Positions 33,098 through 46,339 of a DNA stretch of 52,917 nt are shown here, one piece after another. The translations under genes were made by a program, and so were the position numbers. Position 1 is the first letter of the stretch. Every line of letters begins with the position of its first letter. Source of the DNA: Herbaspirillum sp. ASV7 (lineage in GTDB: Bacteria; Pseudomonadota; Gammaproteobacteria; Burkholderiales; Burkholderiaceae_D); the NCBI RefSeq assembly GCF_016429215.1, contig NZ_JAELUH010000035.1, positions 1 through 52,917 on the forward strand. Direction: 5' to 3'. Below the pieces are notes generated by a model. It had not been told where the DNA came from and ran no database searches. It saw only the letters and a program-made list of their open reading frames with translations.

Positions 33098-33164
33098 GGT
33101 GGTAATGTCAGCAGTGGAGTGCGCCGCAGCCAGGCGGGCTGCGGCGGTGGAGAGATGGCGGTGC

Positions 33165-33881
33165 TCAGCCCAGCTTGGTACAGGCGACCAGGTAGTTGAC
33201 GCTGGTGTCGTCGTTGAGCGAGTAGATCTTGGTCAGCGGGTTGTAGCCCATGCCCTTGAAGCCATCGATCTGCAGGTCGGCTTCGCGCGTGTAGCGGGCC
33301 AGCTCGGCCGGGGTGATGAACTTGGCGTAGTCGTGCGTGCCCTTGGGCAGCAGGCGCAGCACGTACTCCGCACCGATGATGGCCATCAGGTAGGACTTGG
33401 CGTTGCGGTTCAGGGTCGAGAAGAACAGCTTGCCACCCGGCTTGGCCAGGGTGGCCGCAGCGCGCACGATGGCGGCCGGGTCGGGTACGTGTTCCAGCAT
33501 TTCCATGCAGGTCACCACGTCGTACTGGCCGGCTTCGCGGGCGGCCATGTCTTCGGCGGCGATCTTTTCGTAGCGCACTTGTACGCCGGACTCCATGCTG
33601 TGCAGGTCGGCCACCTTCAGGGCCTTGTCGGAGAGGTCGATGCCGGTGACGTTGGCGCCCTTGACGGCCATCGATTCAGCCAGGATGCCACCGCCACAAC
33701 CGATGTCGATGACCTTCTTGCCGGCCAGCGGGGCACGGGCATTGATCCACTCCAGGCGCAGCGGGTTGATTTCATGCAGGGGACGGAATTCGGAACCCGG
33801 ATCCCACCAGCGGTGGGCCAGTTCACTGAATTTCTGGATCTCTTGGGGATCGGCGTTCATGGTCGCGTTGGTCGTATTCAT
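33165..33881 (-). CDS. ubiG: Ubiquinone biosynthesis O-methyltransferase
   Basis: A 238-residue class I SAM methyltransferase. The UbiG N-terminus ([32 protein letters not shown]) and SAM motif [16 protein letters not shown] are clear, as is [15 protein letters not shown]. It performs both O-methylations in ubiquinone synthesis. Two later ATG codons within the first eight residues make the start slightly uncertain. Confidence 0.95.
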   Translation of the reverse strand: MNTTNATMNADPQEIQKFSELAHRWWDPGSEFRPLHEINPLRLEWINARAPLAGKKVIDIGCGGGILAESMAVKGANVTGIDLSDKALKVADLHSMESGVQVRYEKIAAEDMAAREAGQYDVVTCMEMLEHVPDPAAIVRAAATLAKPGGKLFFSTLNRNAKSYLMAIIGAEYVLRLLPKGTHDYAKFITPAELARYTREADLQIDGFKGMGYNPLTKIYSLNDDTSVNYLVACTKLG

Positions 33882-33984
33882 GGGCAGTAATGATAGCCGA
33901 AACAGGCCGGTGAGGTTGCCGGCACCAGATCAAGTCGGCTGGCAAAAGCTGCCGTCCGGCAAACCGGGCAAAACCGGGCGGGCA

Positions 33985-34010
33985 TAAAAAAACCCCGCCG
34001 AAGCGGGGTT
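33985..34010 (-). terminator. Terminator of the OmpA-family gene
   Basis: AACCCCGC-TTCG-GCGGGGTT on the minus strand is followed by a T run, a textbook UUCG-loop terminator. Confidence 0.93.
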
Positions 34011-34035
34011 CATTGAGCCTTGTAGCGTCAATCGA

Positions 34036-34650
34036 TTACTTGCGGGTACCCACAACTTCGATTTCCACACGACGGTTCTTGGCGCGGCCAGCAGCGGTCT
34101 TGTTGTCGGCGACCGGTTGCGACTTGCCCTTGCCTTCGGTGTAGACGCGGTTGGCTTCAACGCCCTTGGAGACCAGGTAGGCCTTCACGGATTCAGCGCG
34201 GCGAACCGACAGCTTCTGGTTGTAAGCGACCGAGCCGATCGAGTCGGTGTGGCCAACGGCGATGATGACTTCCAGGTTGATGGACTTCAGGTTGCCAACC
34301 AGTTCATCCAGCTTGGCCTTGCCAGCCGGCTTCAGGGTTGCCTTGTCGAAATCGAAGAACGCGTCAGCAGCGTAGGTCACCTTTTCCGAGGTCGGAGCAG
34401 CAGCCGGAGCCGGAGCAGGAGCGGGTGCAGCAGCAGCAACCGGAGCCGGTGCCGGCGGTTCTTCGCAAGGACCATTGGTGTAAGCGGTGTTCCAGCACAG
34501 ACCGAAACCGCTGCGGGTAACGACGTCACGACCATCTTGCAGGTACAGGCTGCCCGGACGAACCTTGATGTCCTTGGTTTCCTGAGCGGTGGCAGACAGA
34601 GCGATGGCTGCGGACGCAGCAGCGAAGACGAGTTTTGCTAATTTGTTCAT
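34036..34650 (-). CDS. OmpA-family peptidoglycan-associated protein
   Basis: A 204-residue exported protein. Signal peptide MNKLAKLVFAAASAAIALSA-TAQ; a short N-terminal domain with two Cys (FGLCWNTAYTNGPCEE); an Ala/Pro linker; and a C-terminal OmpA domain (FFDFDKATLKPAGKAKLDEL, VGHTDSIGSVAYNQKLSVRR, GRAKNRRVEIEV) that binds peptidoglycan. It lacks room for a beta barrel, so it is unlike E. coli OmpA. AGGAG precedes the ATG. A leader hairpin CGCAG-ATAAA-CTGCG is at 34675-34689. Probably abundant. Confidence 0.9.
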   Translation of the reverse strand: MNKLAKLVFAAASAAIALSATAQETKDIKVRPGSLYLQDGRDVVTRSGFGLCWNTAYTNGPCEEPPAPAPVAAAAPAPAPAPAAAPTSEKVTYAADAFFDFDKATLKPAGKAKLDELVGNLKSINLEVIIAVGHTDSIGSVAYNQKLSVRRAESVKAYLVSKGVEANRVYTEGKGKSQPVADNKTAAGRAKNRRVEIEVVGTRK

Positions 34651-35349
34651 GTTTCTCCTCTCGGGTGAGATATCCGCAGATAAACTGCGCTACAAGATTA
34701 CGACATCAAAAAATGAATAATATCATGTGTTCAGGTCGTCACCGGCCCTTGTTCCATGGGGCTGGTAATGAACTTAGCCGCCATTCTGCCACACGGATTG
34801 CCCTTGAGCGATGCTTGCCAATTGGTCCAGACAACGTTTTTGGGACTGTGTTGTTTCTTCGCAACGGGATTTTTAGGGGCCATTTTTGTTCCGTTGTGCA
34901 GCGAAATTCTTCGATTTTTTTAAGAAAATCCTTATTTTTCAACCAGTTCTCTTCTTTTTCATCCTGGCAAGTAGTTGCCATTTTCTCCGCGGCATCCTGA
35001 ACGGGAGGGTCTAGGAAATCTCCTGATGGCAATGACAACAAAAATGTTTTCGGGAAAACTTTCCGATATTTGCTTTCTTGCACCGGTGTGTCACTACCCG
35101 GTACATGTCGCCACGGCAATACCAAGGGTCGCTTCTAATATATATAGGGAGCTGGCTCGCTGAATCGGCTGCTCTCGCAGGCTGGGAGAGGTTTGTGGCG
35201 GATCCGCCGGGGCTGTTTGCACGCCCGCGCAGGCCCTTGAAGGGGCGAATGGGGCTCCCGGCATGCTAGAATGATCTGTTGTGATCATGTCCCAGGGCCA
35301 GGCCCGCTCGGTGTGATTTTTTGTCCGAGAAACATCTTTCGACTCTCCA
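34651..35349. other. Long intergenic region upstream of gyrA
   Basis: About 700 bp between the divergent ompA-like gene and gyrA. The part 34690-35000 is much more AT-rich than its surroundings. Frames on both strands look non-coding. Candidate -10 elements for gyrA are TAATAT (35136) and TAGAAT (35267), neither with a good -35. No RNA gene was recognised. Confidence 0.5.
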
Positions 35350-37995
<2,646 letters not shown>

Positions 37996-38006
37996 AGCTA
38001 GTCCCG

Positions 38007-38037
38007 GGCGGCTGGCGACATGCCGGCCGCCTTTTTT
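38007..38037 (+). terminator. gyrA terminator abutting serC
   Basis: GGCGGCTGGC and GCCGGCCGCC pair (one G-U) around GACAT and are followed by six T. It ends 16 bases before the serC start used here, and one base before an alternative ATG at 38039. Confidence 0.82.
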
Positions 38038-38053
38038 GATGGCGAACGCAGAC

Positions 38054-39166
38054 ATGGTTTATAACTTTTCCGCCGGACCGGCGGTATTGCCCAAGGAAGT
38101 GCTGCAACAGGCAGCCGATGAGATGCTGGACTGGCATGGCAGTGGCATGTCCGTCATGGAGATGAGCCATCGCGGCAAGGAATTCATGTCCATCATTGAG
38201 GCGGCCTTGGCGGACGTGCGCGAGCTGCTCGCCATTCCGTCGAACTACAAGGTGCTGTTCCTGCAGGGCGGGGCGATTGCCGAGAATGCCATCATCCCGA
38301 TGAACCTGGCAGCGCTGCGCTCGCCCGCCGGCCAGCATCTGCCCGGCGTGGCGGATTACATCAACACCGGTTCCTGGTCGACCAAGTCGATCAAGGAAGC
38401 GGGTCGCTATTGCACCGTCAATGTCGCGGCCTCCTCGGCAGCACAGAAGTTCTCCAGCATCCCGGCGCGTGCCGACTGGAAGCTCTCGCGCAATGCTGCC
38501 TACGTCCATATCTGCAGCAACGAGACCATCGACGGCGTCGAATACCAGTACACCCCCGATGTGGCCGCCGACACCGACGGCGCGCCGCTGGTGGCCGACA
38601 TGTCCTCGCACATCCTCTCGCGTGCGGTCGATGTGTCCAAATATGGCGTCATCTATGGTGGCGCCCAGAAGAACATCGGCCCGGCCGGCGTGACCATCGT
38701 CATCGTGCGCGAAGACCTGCTCGGTCACGCACTGCCGTTCTGCCCCTCGGCCTTCGACTGGAAGACCGTGGCCGACAACGATTCCATGTACAACACCCCG
38801 CCGACCTATGCGATCTACATCGCCGGCCTGGTGTTCCAGTGGTTGAAGCGCCAGGGCGGCGTGGCCGCGCTGGAAGCGCGCAATGTGGCCAAGGCCGAAT
38901 TGCTCTACGGCTACCTGGACAGTACCGATTTCTACAGCAACCGTATCGCAGCCGATTGCCGTTCCCGCATGAACGTGCCGTTCTTCCTGCGCGACGAGTC
39001 GCTCAACGACACATTCCTGGCCGGCGCCAAAGAGCGCGGCCTGCTGCAGCTGAAAGGCCACAAGTCGGTCGGCGGCATGCGTGCATCGATCTATAACGCG
39101 ATGCCGATCGCGGGCGTACAGGCCCTGGTCGATTACCTCAAGGACTTCGAGAAGCAGCACGGCTGA
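38054..39166 (+). CDS. serC: Phosphoserine aminotransferase
   Basis: A 370-residue PLP enzyme. It starts [20 protein letters not shown], has [13 protein letters not shown], and the PLP Lys lies in [12 protein letters not shown]. It converts 3-phosphohydroxypyruvate to phosphoserine, and also serves pyridoxal synthesis. ATG 38054 fits the usual family start; ATG 38039 is possible and would place the start one base after the terminator T run. No ribosome site is evident for either. First of the serC-pheA-tyrA-aroA group. Confidence 0.95.
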   Translation: MVYNFSAGPAVLPKEVLQQAADEMLDWHGSGMSVMEMSHRGKEFMSIIEAALADVRELLAIPSNYKVLFLQGGAIAENAIIPMNLAALRSPAGQHLPGVADYINTGSWSTKSIKEAGRYCTVNVAASSAAQKFSSIPARADWKLSRNAAYVHICSNETIDGVEYQYTPDVAADTDGAPLVADMSSHILSRAVDVSKYGVIYGGAQKNIGPAGVTIVIVREDLLGHALPFCPSAFDWKTVADNDSMYNTPPTYAIYIAGLVFQWLKRQGGVAALEARNVAKAELLYGYLDSTDFYSNRIAADCRSRMNVPFFLRDESLNDTFLAGAKERGLLQLKGHKSVGGMRASIYNAMPIAGVQALVDYLKDFEKQHG

Positions 39167-39187
39167 TACCGTTGCCGCCTTGGACCC

Positions 39188-39229
39188 CGTGCGGTGCCGG
39201 CCTGATGGCCTGCGCCGCACGCAGTTTTT
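39188..39229 (+). terminator. Possible terminator between serC and pheA
   Basis: CGTGCGG (39188-39194) and CCGCACG (39215-39221) enclose a smaller GGCC-TGAT-GGCC hairpin, and five T follow three bases later. It may attenuate rather than end transcription. Confidence 0.5.
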
Positions 39230-39300
39230 GACACCATGCCATGCCATCGTGCCGCCTCCGGTCGTATCCGGGCGCGGCCTGCCGAACATGAAAGAGCAAG

Positions 39301-40374
39301 ATGAGTGACGACAAGTTGCTGCCCCTGCGCCAGAAGATCGATGCCATCGATGCGCAGATCCTCGACCTGCTGAACCAGCGCGCCCGCGTCGCCCAGGAAG
39401 TGGGCCACGTCAAGGCCGAGACCAATGCCCCGGTGTTCCGTCCGGAGCGCGAGGCACAGGTCTTGCGCAAGGCCGCTGAACGCAATCCCGGCCCCTTGCT
39501 GGGCGCCGATATCCAGACCATCTTCCGCGAAGTGATGTCGGCCTGCCGCGCGCTGGAAAAGCGCGTGGTGGTGGCCTACCTCGGCCCCGCCGGCACCTTC
39601 AGCGAACAGGCGGTATACCAGCAGTTCGGCCATGCCATCGAGGGTCTGTCTTGCGTGTCCATCGATGAGGTGTTCCGCGATGCCGAGGCCGGCACCGCCG
39701 ATTTCGGTGTGGTGCCCATCGAGAATTCGTCCGAAGGCGTGATCAACCGCACCCTGGACCTGTTGCTGCAGACCACCCTGACCATCAGCGGCGAAGTGGC
39801 CATCCCCGTGCATCACAGCCTGATGACGGCCAGCGGCAAGATGGACGGCATCACCCGCATCTGCGCCCATTCGCAGGCACTGGCGCAGTGCAATGCCTGG
39901 CTGAACCAGAACTATCCGTCCATCGAACGCCAGGCCGTGGCGTCCAATGCCGAGGCTGCGCGCATGGCGAGCGAGGATGGTAGCGTGGCCGCCATCGCTG
40001 GTGAGATCGCCGGGCAGAAGTACAACCTGCAGGTGGTCAATGCCCACATCCAGGATGACCCGCACAACCGCACCCGCTTCGCCGTGATCGGCCGCCTGCG
40101 CACCGCGCCCTCGGGTCGCGACCAGACTTCCATCGTGCTGTCGGTGCCCAACAAGGCCGGCGCGGTCTACAACCTGCTGGCCCCGCTGGCGCGTCATGGC
40201 GTGTCGATGACGCGTTTTGAATCGCGTCCGGCCCGCATGGGTTCCTGGGAATATTATTTCTACGTCGACCTGGAAGGCCACGAGCAAGACCACAAGGTCG
40301 CGCAGGCGCTGGAAGAGCTGCGCCAGAACGCGGCCTTCTTCAAGCTGCTTGGCTCATATCCGCTGGGCCTGTGA
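39301..40374 (+). CDS. pheA: Chorismate mutase / prephenate dehydratase
   Basis: A 357-residue bifunctional protein. Residues 1-90 are an AroQ chorismate mutase (LPLRQKIDAIDAQILDLLNQ). The prephenate dehydratase domain begins VAYLGPAGTFSEQA and contains VPIENSSEGV. The C-terminal ACT domain (NKAGAVYNLLAPL, FESRPA) binds Phe for feedback inhibition. It makes phenylpyruvate. AAAGAG precedes the ATG. Confidence 0.96.
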   Translation: MSDDKLLPLRQKIDAIDAQILDLLNQRARVAQEVGHVKAETNAPVFRPEREAQVLRKAAERNPGPLLGADIQTIFREVMSACRALEKRVVVAYLGPAGTFSEQAVYQQFGHAIEGLSCVSIDEVFRDAEAGTADFGVVPIENSSEGVINRTLDLLLQTTLTISGEVAIPVHHSLMTASGKMDGITRICAHSQALAQCNAWLNQNYPSIERQAVASNAEAARMASEDGSVAAIAGEIAGQKYNLQVVNAHIQDDPHNRTRFAVIGRLRTAPSGRDQTSIVLSVPNKAGAVYNLLAPLARHGVSMTRFESRPARMGSWEYYFYVDLEGHEQDHKVAQALEELRQNAAFFKLLGSYPLGL

Positions 40375-40409
40375 GCCCGGTCTCGTCCACTTTCGTTTGC
40401 GAGGCCATC

Positions 40410-41297
40410 GTGTTCAAGAAAGTCGTCATCTTCGGCGTCGGTCTCATCGGCGGGTCTTTTGCGCTGGCGCTGCGTCGGGCGCATCCGGCCACGCAGTTCA
40501 TCGGTGTGGGGCGTTCCGCGCAGAGCCTGGAGCGTGCCCGCGAGCTGGGCATCATCGATGCCATCGCCACCGATCCAGCGGCCGCCGTGGCTGGTGCAGA
40601 CCTGGTCTTGCTGGCCGCGCCGGTAGCCCAGACCGAAGCCATCCTCACTTCCATTGCTGAACACCTGGAGGCGCACGCCATCGTCACCGATGCCGGCAGC
40701 ACCAAGAGCGACGTGGTGGCCGCCGCGCGCAAGGCCCTGGGCGCGCGCATTGCGCAGTTCGTGCCAGCCCATCCCATCGCCGGCCGCGAAAAGCATGGCC
40801 CGGAGGCGGCGCTGGCCGATCTCTACGAAGGCAAGAAGGTGGTCATCGCTGCCTTGCCCGAGAACCGCGTTCACGATGTCGAGGCCGTGGCTGCCGCCTG
40901 GCGTGCCTGCGGCGCCATCATCCACCATCTCTCGCCGCAGGAGCATGATGCGGTGTTTGCCTCGGTGAGCCACCTGCCGCATGTGCTGGCCTTTGCGCTG
41001 GTGGACGACATCGCCCGCAAGCCCCATGCGGCTACGCTGTTCCAGTACGCGGCCAGCGGCTTTCGTGACTTCACCCGCATCGCCGGCTCGTCGCCCGAGA
41101 TGTGGCGCGATATCACGCTAGCCAACCGCGATGCGCTGCTGTTGGAAGTCGATACCTACCTGGCGCAGCTGCAGGCCATGCGCGCAATGATCGCCGCCGA
41201 TGACGGCGCGGCGCTGGAAAAGATCTATGCCAACGCGCAGCATGCGCGCCTGGAATGGGCCGCTGCCATCGAGGCGGCCGAACGCAAGCCGGGCTGA
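40410..41297 (+). CDS. tyrA: Prephenate dehydrogenase
   Basis: A 295-residue NAD(P)-dependent enzyme. The N-terminus FKKVVIFGVGLIGGSFALAL is the nucleotide site; VTDAGSTKSDVV and FVPAHPIAGREKHG are catalytic signatures. It leads to tyrosine. I choose GTG 40410 because GAGG lies five bases before it and the protein then begins at the fold; an in-frame GTG at 40371 overlapping the pheA stop would add 13 residues. A small GCCGCC-AC-GGCGGC hairpin (41334-41347) lies between tyrA and aroA. Confidence 0.93.
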   Translation: MFKKVVIFGVGLIGGSFALALRRAHPATQFIGVGRSAQSLERARELGIIDAIATDPAAAVAGADLVLLAAPVAQTEAILTSIAEHLEAHAIVTDAGSTKSDVVAAARKALGARIAQFVPAHPIAGREKHGPEAALADLYEGKKVVIAALPENRVHDVEAVAAAWRACGAIIHHLSPQEHDAVFASVSHLPHVLAFALVDDIARKPHAATLFQYAASGFRDFTRIAGSSPEMWRDITLANRDALLLEVDTYLAQLQAMRAMIAADDGAALEKIYANAQHARLEWAAAIEAAERKPG

Positions 41298-41375
41298 GCC
41301 AAGATTGATCCCGGCAGAGACAAATAACTGATTGCCGCCACGGCGGCCCGATTCATCCACAGAAACCGAACGACG

Positions 41376-42707
41376 ATGAAACAGCCTTCCTACCCCCGAC
41401 ATATCGACCTGGCCCCGGTGCCCCACGTGCAGGGCACGGTCAAGCTGCCGGGTTCCAAGAGCATCTCCAACCGCATCCTGCTGCTTGCCGCTCTGGCCGG
41501 CGGCACCACCCGCATCTTCGACCTGCTGGCCTCCGATGACACCCTGGTCATGTTGATGGCCCTGCAGACCCTGGGCGTGAAGTGGGAGCAGATCGAAGGC
41601 ACCCAGGACTACATCGTGCATGGCGTCAACGGCGTGCTGCCGGTGCACCAGGCCGATCTCTTCATGGGCAATGCCGGCACCGCCATCCGTCCGCTGACGG
41701 CGGCCCTGGCCGTGCTGGGCGGCGACTACACGCTGCATGGCGTGCCGCGCATGCATGAGCGTCCCATTGGCGACCTGGTCGATGCCTTGAATGCGGTGGG
41801 CATGCGCATCGACTACACCGGCAACCCCGGCTATCCGCCGCTGCACATCCGTCGCGGCCAGTTGAGCTCTACGCGCATGAAGGTGCGTGGCAATGTCTCC
41901 AGCCAGTTCCTGACGGCCTTGCTGATGGCCGCGCCCCTGATGGCGCGCGAGGAAGCGATGCAGATCGAGGTGGTCGGCGAGCTGATCTCCAAGCCCTACA
42001 TCGAAATCACCCTGAACCTGATGCGCCGCTTCGGTGTCGAGGTCGAGCGCGACGGCTGGCAACAGTTCACCATCAAGCCGGGCCAGCACTATCGCAGCCC
42101 CGGCAGCATCCACGTCGAGGGCGATGCCTCCTCGGCCTCGTACTTCCTGGCTGCCGGCGCCATTGCCGGCGGGCCGATCCGGGTCGAAGGCGTGGGCCGC
42201 GACAGCATCCAGGGTGATGTGCGCTTCGTCGAGGCGCTGCAGCAGATGGGCGTCACCATCACCATGGGTGAGAACTGGATCGAGGCGTCCTCCAACGGAC
42301 CGCTGAAGGCCATCGACGCCGACTTCAACCACATCCCCGACGCCGCCATGACCATTGCCGTGGCGGCGCTCTATGCCGATGGCCCCAGCACGCTGCGCAA
42401 TATCGCCAGCTGGCGCGTCAAGGAAACCGACCGTCTGGCCGCCATGGCCACCGAGCTGCGCAAGCTGGGGGCGGAAGTGGAGGAGGGCGCTGATTACCTC
42501 AAGGTGACCCCGCCGGCTGAGATCGGCACGGCCGCCATCGATACCTATGACGACCATCGCATGGCCATGTGTTTCTCGCTGGCATCGCTGGATGGGGCAT
42601 TGCGCCGGGGCAACCGGGTGCGCATCAATGATCCCAAGTGCGTGGCCAAGACCTTCCCCGACTATTTCGACGTCTTCAAAAAGATTGCCGAGCAAACCTT
42701 GATCTGA
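41376..42707 (+). CDS. aroA: 3-phosphoshikimate 1-carboxyvinyltransferase (EPSP synthase)
   Basis: A 443-residue EPSP synthase. [20 protein letters not shown] and [19 protein letters not shown] mark it as class I, the glyphosate-sensitive type; the conserved Thr and Pro of the second motif are unchanged. [20 protein letters not shown] and DDHRMAM complete the active site. It makes EPSP in chorismate synthesis, beside pheA and tyrA that use the product. Confidence 0.97.
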   Translation: MKQPSYPRHIDLAPVPHVQGTVKLPGSKSISNRILLLAALAGGTTRIFDLLASDDTLVMLMALQTLGVKWEQIEGTQDYIVHGVNGVLPVHQADLFMGNAGTAIRPLTAALAVLGGDYTLHGVPRMHERPIGDLVDALNAVGMRIDYTGNPGYPPLHIRRGQLSSTRMKVRGNVSSQFLTALLMAAPLMAREEAMQIEVVGELISKPYIEITLNLMRRFGVEVERDGWQQFTIKPGQHYRSPGSIHVEGDASSASYFLAAGAIAGGPIRVEGVGRDSIQGDVRFVEALQQMGVTITMGENWIEASSNGPLKAIDADFNHIPDAAMTIAVAALYADGPSTLRNIASWRVKETDRLAAMATELRKLGAEVEEGADYLKVTPPAEIGTAAIDTYDDHRMAMCFSLASLDGALRRGNRVRINDPKCVAKTFPDYFDVFKKIAEQTLI

Positions 42708-42764
42708 TACACCCTGTGCATTAGACGAAATCAGCTAAATTATTTGTTCGTACAGGTTTCAGAC

Positions 42765-43433
42765 ATGGAAAAAGCAAAGATACCGGTCATCGCCATCGAT
42801 GGCCCCACCGCCTCGGGCAAAGGCACCGTGGCGCAGAAGGTGGCCCAGCAGCTGGGTTTCCACTATCTCGACTCGGGCGCGCTGTACCGTCTGACGGCCC
42901 TGTCGGTACTGCGGCGCGGCGTGCCGCTCAATGACGAGCATGCGCTGGCCAAGACGGCCGAGCACCTGCATTGCCATTTCGACGGTGCGCATATCTTCCT
43001 GGTCAATGAGGATGTGACCCAGGCCATCCGTGCCGAAGAGGTCGGCAATACCGCTTCCCGTATTGCCACTCTGATCACGGTACGCCAGGCCCTGTACGGC
43101 CTGCAGTTGTCATTCAGGAAATCCCCCGGCCTGGTCGCCGACGGCCGCGACATGGGGACGGTGATCTTCCCCAGCGCCCGCCTGAAGGTGTTTTTGACCG
43201 CCAGTGTGGAAGCGCGTGCCACAAGGCGCTATAAGCAATTGATTGACAAGGGTTTTTCTGCTAATATAGAAGACCTCTCCAAGGATTTGAAGGAGCGCGA
43301 CGAACGCGACATGAATCGCGCGTCAGCCCCCTTGAAGCCGGCGGAGGGCGCATATCACCTGGATACATCCGACATGACCGCTGACGAAGCGGTGCAGCAG
43401 GTACTCAGCTGGTACGCTGCCCTGGGGCATTGA
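42765..43433 (+). CDS. cmk: Cytidylate kinase
   Basis: A 222-residue nucleoside monophosphate kinase. P loop: [29 protein letters not shown] and [13 protein letters not shown] are the CMP-binding signatures; the lid has [13 protein letters not shown]. It makes CDP and dCDP. ATG 42765 is chosen (ACAGG upstream); the frame opens seven codons earlier at a TTG. Confidence 0.96.
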   Translation: MEKAKIPVIAIDGPTASGKGTVAQKVAQQLGFHYLDSGALYRLTALSVLRRGVPLNDEHALAKTAEHLHCHFDGAHIFLVNEDVTQAIRAEEVGNTASRIATLITVRQALYGLQLSFRKSPGLVADGRDMGTVIFPSARLKVFLTASVEARATRRYKQLIDKGFSANIEDLSKDLKERDERDMNRASAPLKPAEGAYHLDTSDMTADEAVQQVLSWYAALGH

Positions 43434-43464
43434 AGGCGCTTGAATCTGCTTGAAAAAGCGCCTT
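43433..43464 (+). terminator. Hairpin between cmk and rpsA
   Basis: AAGGCGCTT and AAGCGCCTT form a perfect 9-bp stem starting at the cmk stop codon. Only three T follow, so partial termination or mRNA processing is likelier than a full stop. The remaining 180 bp up to rpsA hold no other clear element. Confidence 0.5.
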
Positions 43465-43647
43465 TGGCTGCCATCATGGGCAAGTCCTTGTTGTACCCGT
43501 AGTGCCATTGGTGCCCGGCAGATGCAAAGTCTGACGGGTGTTGATAAACCTAACCCAGTATCCATGTCGCCAGCGGCAACGAAGGCGGCAGTGCAAGTCG
43601 GGACGATTGCATGAAACGGATACCGGCCAATCTTTCTTATTTCTTTT

Positions 43648-45363
43648 ATGTCTACCACTACCGTCATCGCTGCAGGTGTTGATACCTCCAGCGAATTTGC
43701 TGCTCTGTTTGAAGAATCGCTGTCGCGTCAGGACATGCGTTCGGGTGAAGTCATTTCGGCAGAAGTCGTGCGCCTGGATCACAACTTCGTGATCGTCAAC
43801 GCCGGCCTGAAGTCCGAAGCTTTCATCCCTGTTGAAGAATTCAAGAACGACAACGGCGAAGTCGAAGTCAATGTCGGCGACTTCATCTCCGTTGCGATCG
43901 AATCGCTGGAAAACGGTTTCGGCGACACCATCCTGTCGCGCGACAAGGCCAAGCGTCTGGCATCGTGGCTCTCGCTGGAAAAGGCGATGGAGTCCGGCGA
44001 GATCGTCACCGGTACCGTCAATGGCAAGGTCAAGGGCGGCCTGACCGTTCTGACCAACGGCATCCGTGCCTTCCTGCCGGGTTCGCTGGTCGACACCCGT
44101 CCGGTCAAGGACACCACCCCGTTCGAAGGCAAGACCCTGGAATTCAAGGTCATCAAGCTGGATCGCAAGCGCAACAACGTGGTTCTGTCGCGCCGTGCCG
44201 TGATCGAAGCCTCCATGGGCGAAGAGCGCGCCAAGCTGATGGAAACCCTGAAGGAAGGCACCGTCGTCACCGGTATCGTCAAGAACATCACCGACTACGG
44301 TGCGTTCGTTGACCTGGGTGGCATCGACGGCCTGCTGCACATCACCGACCTGGCATGGCGTCGCGTGCGTCACCCGTCGGAAGTGCTGTCGGTTGGCCAA
44401 GAGATCACCGCCAAGGTCCTCAAGTACGATCAAGAGAAGAACCGTGTCTCCCTGGGCGTCAAGCAACTGGGCGACGATCCGTGGACCGGTCTGTCGCGTC
44501 GCTACCCGCAAGGCACCCGCCTGTTCGGCAAGGTCACCAACCTGACCGACTACGGTGCATTCGTGGAAGTCGAACAAGGCATCGAAGGCCTGGTGCACGT
44601 CTCCGAAATGGACTGGACCAACAAGAACGTGGCCCCGAACAAGGTTGTCCAGCTGGGCGACGAAGTCGAAGTCATGGTTCTGGAAATCGACGAAGAGCGT
44701 CGTCGTATCTCCCTGGGCATGAAGCAGTGCAAGCCGAACCCGTGGGACGACTTCGCCATGAGCCACAAGAAGGGCGACAAGGTCAAGGGTTCCATCAAGT
44801 CGATCACCGACTTTGGCGTCTTCATCGGCCTGCCGGGCAACATCGACGGTCTGGTGCACCTGTCCGACCTGTCCTGGACCGAAGCTGGCGAAGAAGCCGT
44901 GCGCAAGTTCAAGAAGGGCGACGAGCTGGAAGCCGTTGTGCTGGCCATCGACGTGGAACGCGAGCGCGTCTCCCTGGGCGTGAAGCAACTGGAAGGCGAC
45001 CCGTTCAACAACTTCGCCGCCCTGAACGACAAGGGTGCGATCGTGACCGGTACCGTCAAGTCGGTTGAGCCCAAGGGCGCCGTGATCCAGCTGACCGACG
45101 AAGTCGAAGGCTACCTGCGTGCATCCGAAATCTCCCGCGACCGCGTGGAAGATGCCGGTACCCACCTGAAGGTTGGCGATTCCGTCGAAGCTCTGGTCAT
45201 CAACATCGACCGCAAGGCTCGCAGCATCCAGCTGTCGATCAAGGCCAAGGACAACGCCGAGACCCAGGAAGCCATGCAGAAGATGTCGGCTGACTCCAAC
45301 GCTGCTTCGGGCACCACCAGCCTGGGCGCGCTGCTGAAGGCCAAGCTCGACAACAAGAACTGA
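43648..45363 (+). CDS. rpsA: 30S ribosomal protein S1
   Basis: A 571-residue protein with six S1 RNA-binding repeats, for example [40 protein letters not shown] and [21 protein letters not shown]1 docks mRNA on the 30S subunit. No Shine-Dalgarno sequence precedes the ATG; the leader is U-rich (CTTATTTCTTTT), as in E. coli rpsA, where S1 regulates its own translation. Codon use is strongly biased, as expected for high expression. Confidence 0.98.
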   Translation: MSTTTVIAAGVDTSSEFAALFEESLSRQDMRSGEVISAEVVRLDHNFVIVNAGLKSEAFIPVEEFKNDNGEVEVNVGDFISVAIESLENGFGDTILSRDKAKRLASWLSLEKAMESGEIVTGTVNGKVKGGLTVLTNGIRAFLPGSLVDTRPVKDTTPFEGKTLEFKVIKLDRKRNNVVLSRRAVIEASMGEERAKLMETLKEGTVVTGIVKNITDYGAFVDLGGIDGLLHITDLAWRRVRHPSEVLSVGQEITAKVLKYDQEKNRVSLGVKQLGDDPWTGLSRRYPQGTRLFGKVTNLTDYGAFVEVEQGIEGLVHVSEMDWTNKNVAPNKVVQLGDEVEVMVLEIDEERRRISLGMKQCKPNPWDDFAMSHKKGDKVKGSIKSITDFGVFIGLPGNIDGLVHLSDLSWTEAGEEAVRKFKKGDELEAVVLAIDVERERVSLGVKQLEGDPFNNFAALNDKGAIVTGTVKSVEPKGAVIQLTDEVEGYLRASEISRDRVEDAGTHLKVGDSVEALVINIDRKARSIQLSIKAKDNAETQEAMQKMSADSNAASGTTSLGALLKAKLDNKN

Positions 45364-45375
45364 TCTAGCTTCACG

Positions 45376-45681
45376 ATGACAAAGTCGGAGCTGATCGCCC
45401 GTCTGGCTGAGCGTTATCCGCAACTTGTTGCCAAGGATGCGGATTACGCGGTCAAAACCATCCTCGATGCCATGGTCGACGCACTTGCGACCGGCCAGCG
45501 CATCGAGATCCGTGGCTTTGGCAGCTTCGCGCTCAACCGTCGTCCGCCGCGTATCGGCCGCAATCCCAAGTCTGGCGACAAGGTGATGGTCCCCGAAAAA
45601 CGGGTGCCGCACTTCAAGCCCGGCAAGGAATTGCGCGAGCGCGTCGATGCGATGGTCGGCCAGCCAATCCGCGAGGATTGA
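45376..45681 (+). CDS. ihfB: Integration host factor subunit beta
   Basis: A 101-residue histone-like DNA-bending protein. [17 protein letters not shown] opens it; [20 protein letters not shown] is the beta arm with the intercalating Pro; [15 protein letters not shown] closes the fold. It pairs with IhfA to bend DNA. It follows rpsA by 12 bp, the conserved rpsA-ihfB order. Confidence 0.97.
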   Translation: MTKSELIARLAERYPQLVAKDADYAVKTILDAMVDALATGQRIEIRGFGSFALNRRPPRIGRNPKSGDKVMVPEKRVPHFKPGKELRERVDAMVGQPIRED

Positions 45682-45811
45682 ACCGGCTTGGCCTTCGTGT
45701 CTTGTCTTGAGTCAGTTTGGCTGCCTTCGTGCAGCAAGTTGGCAGCAAACGTTGAGGCCTGCCGCCCGCGCACTGCAAGGTGAGCGGGTGTAAAGGCAGA
45801 TCAACAAAATG

Positions 45812-45839
45812 AACGGCATCTTTGGATGCCGTTTTTTTT
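45812..45839 (+). terminator. Terminator of the rpsA-ihfB unit
   Basis: AACGGCATC-TTTG-GATGCCGTT followed by eight T in total, 130 bp after the ihfB stop. Confidence 0.92.
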
Positions 45840-45849
45840 CACGTACAAT
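45822..45849 (+). promoter_or_regulatory. Putative lapAB promoter overlapping the terminator
   Basis: TTGGAT (45822-45827) and TACAAT (45844-45849) are 16 bp apart; the -35 lies in the right part of the terminator hairpin. The 150-bp leader that follows has two palindromes, GCAACA-A-TGTTGC (45901-45913) and CACTG-GT-CAGTG (45922-45933). Confidence 0.45.
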
Positions 45850-45997
45850 CCCGAATTGCCCCGGGAAGTACGAGAAACAGGTCCGATTTTTCCGGCCAGC
45901 GCAACAATGTTGCATCTTGTCCACTGGTCAGTGTGGTCGAAAGACGCGCCAGCCATCTCCCGGGTATCACTACGACCCGCCATAAGAGGATTACGCC

Positions 45998-46324
45998 ATG
46001 AAAATACTTTCCAGATTGATCGCGGCCATCCTGTTCGTGTGTTTCTTTTTCTTCGCGCTGCGCAATACCCAGGAAGTGACGCTGCATTTCTTCCTCGGCT
46101 ATGAGCGTACCGATCCTCTGGTGCTGGTGCTGCTGTCCTTCTTCGTGGTCGGCGCCATCCTGGGCGTACTGGCCATGGCCCCGATGGTACTGCGCCATCG
46201 CCGCGAAGCCAGCCGCTACAAGAAAGCCCTGGCTCAGGTCCAGAAAGCCCAGGAAGAGCTCGCCCAGGCCCAGGCCCAGCCGCCGCAGCCGGACAGCATC
46301 ATCACCGCGCAGCACGTTCTCTAA
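45998..46324 (+). CDS. lapA: LapA-family inner-membrane protein
   Basis: A 108-residue protein with two membrane helices (LSRLIAAILFVCFFFFALRN and PLVLVLLSFFVVGAILGVLA) and a cytoplasmic coiled-coil tail rich in Gln and Ala. RNTQEVTLHFFLG is the family signature (DUF1049). With LapB it acts in control of lipopolysaccharide synthesis. GAGGA lies before the ATG; lapB starts 15 bp after its stop. Confidence 0.9.
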   Translation: MKILSRLIAAILFVCFFFFALRNTQEVTLHFFLGYERTDPLVLVLLSFFVVGAILGVLAMAPMVLRHRREASRYKKALAQVQKAQEELAQAQAQPPQPDSIITAQHVL

Positions 46325-46339
46325 TTGCCCCTTTCGTTT

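Noticed and set aside
34739..35125. A 128-residue minus-strand frame in the ompA-gyrA gap
   Set aside because: No ribosome site, no recognisable fold or family, composition like non-coding AT-rich DNA, and other frames are equally open.
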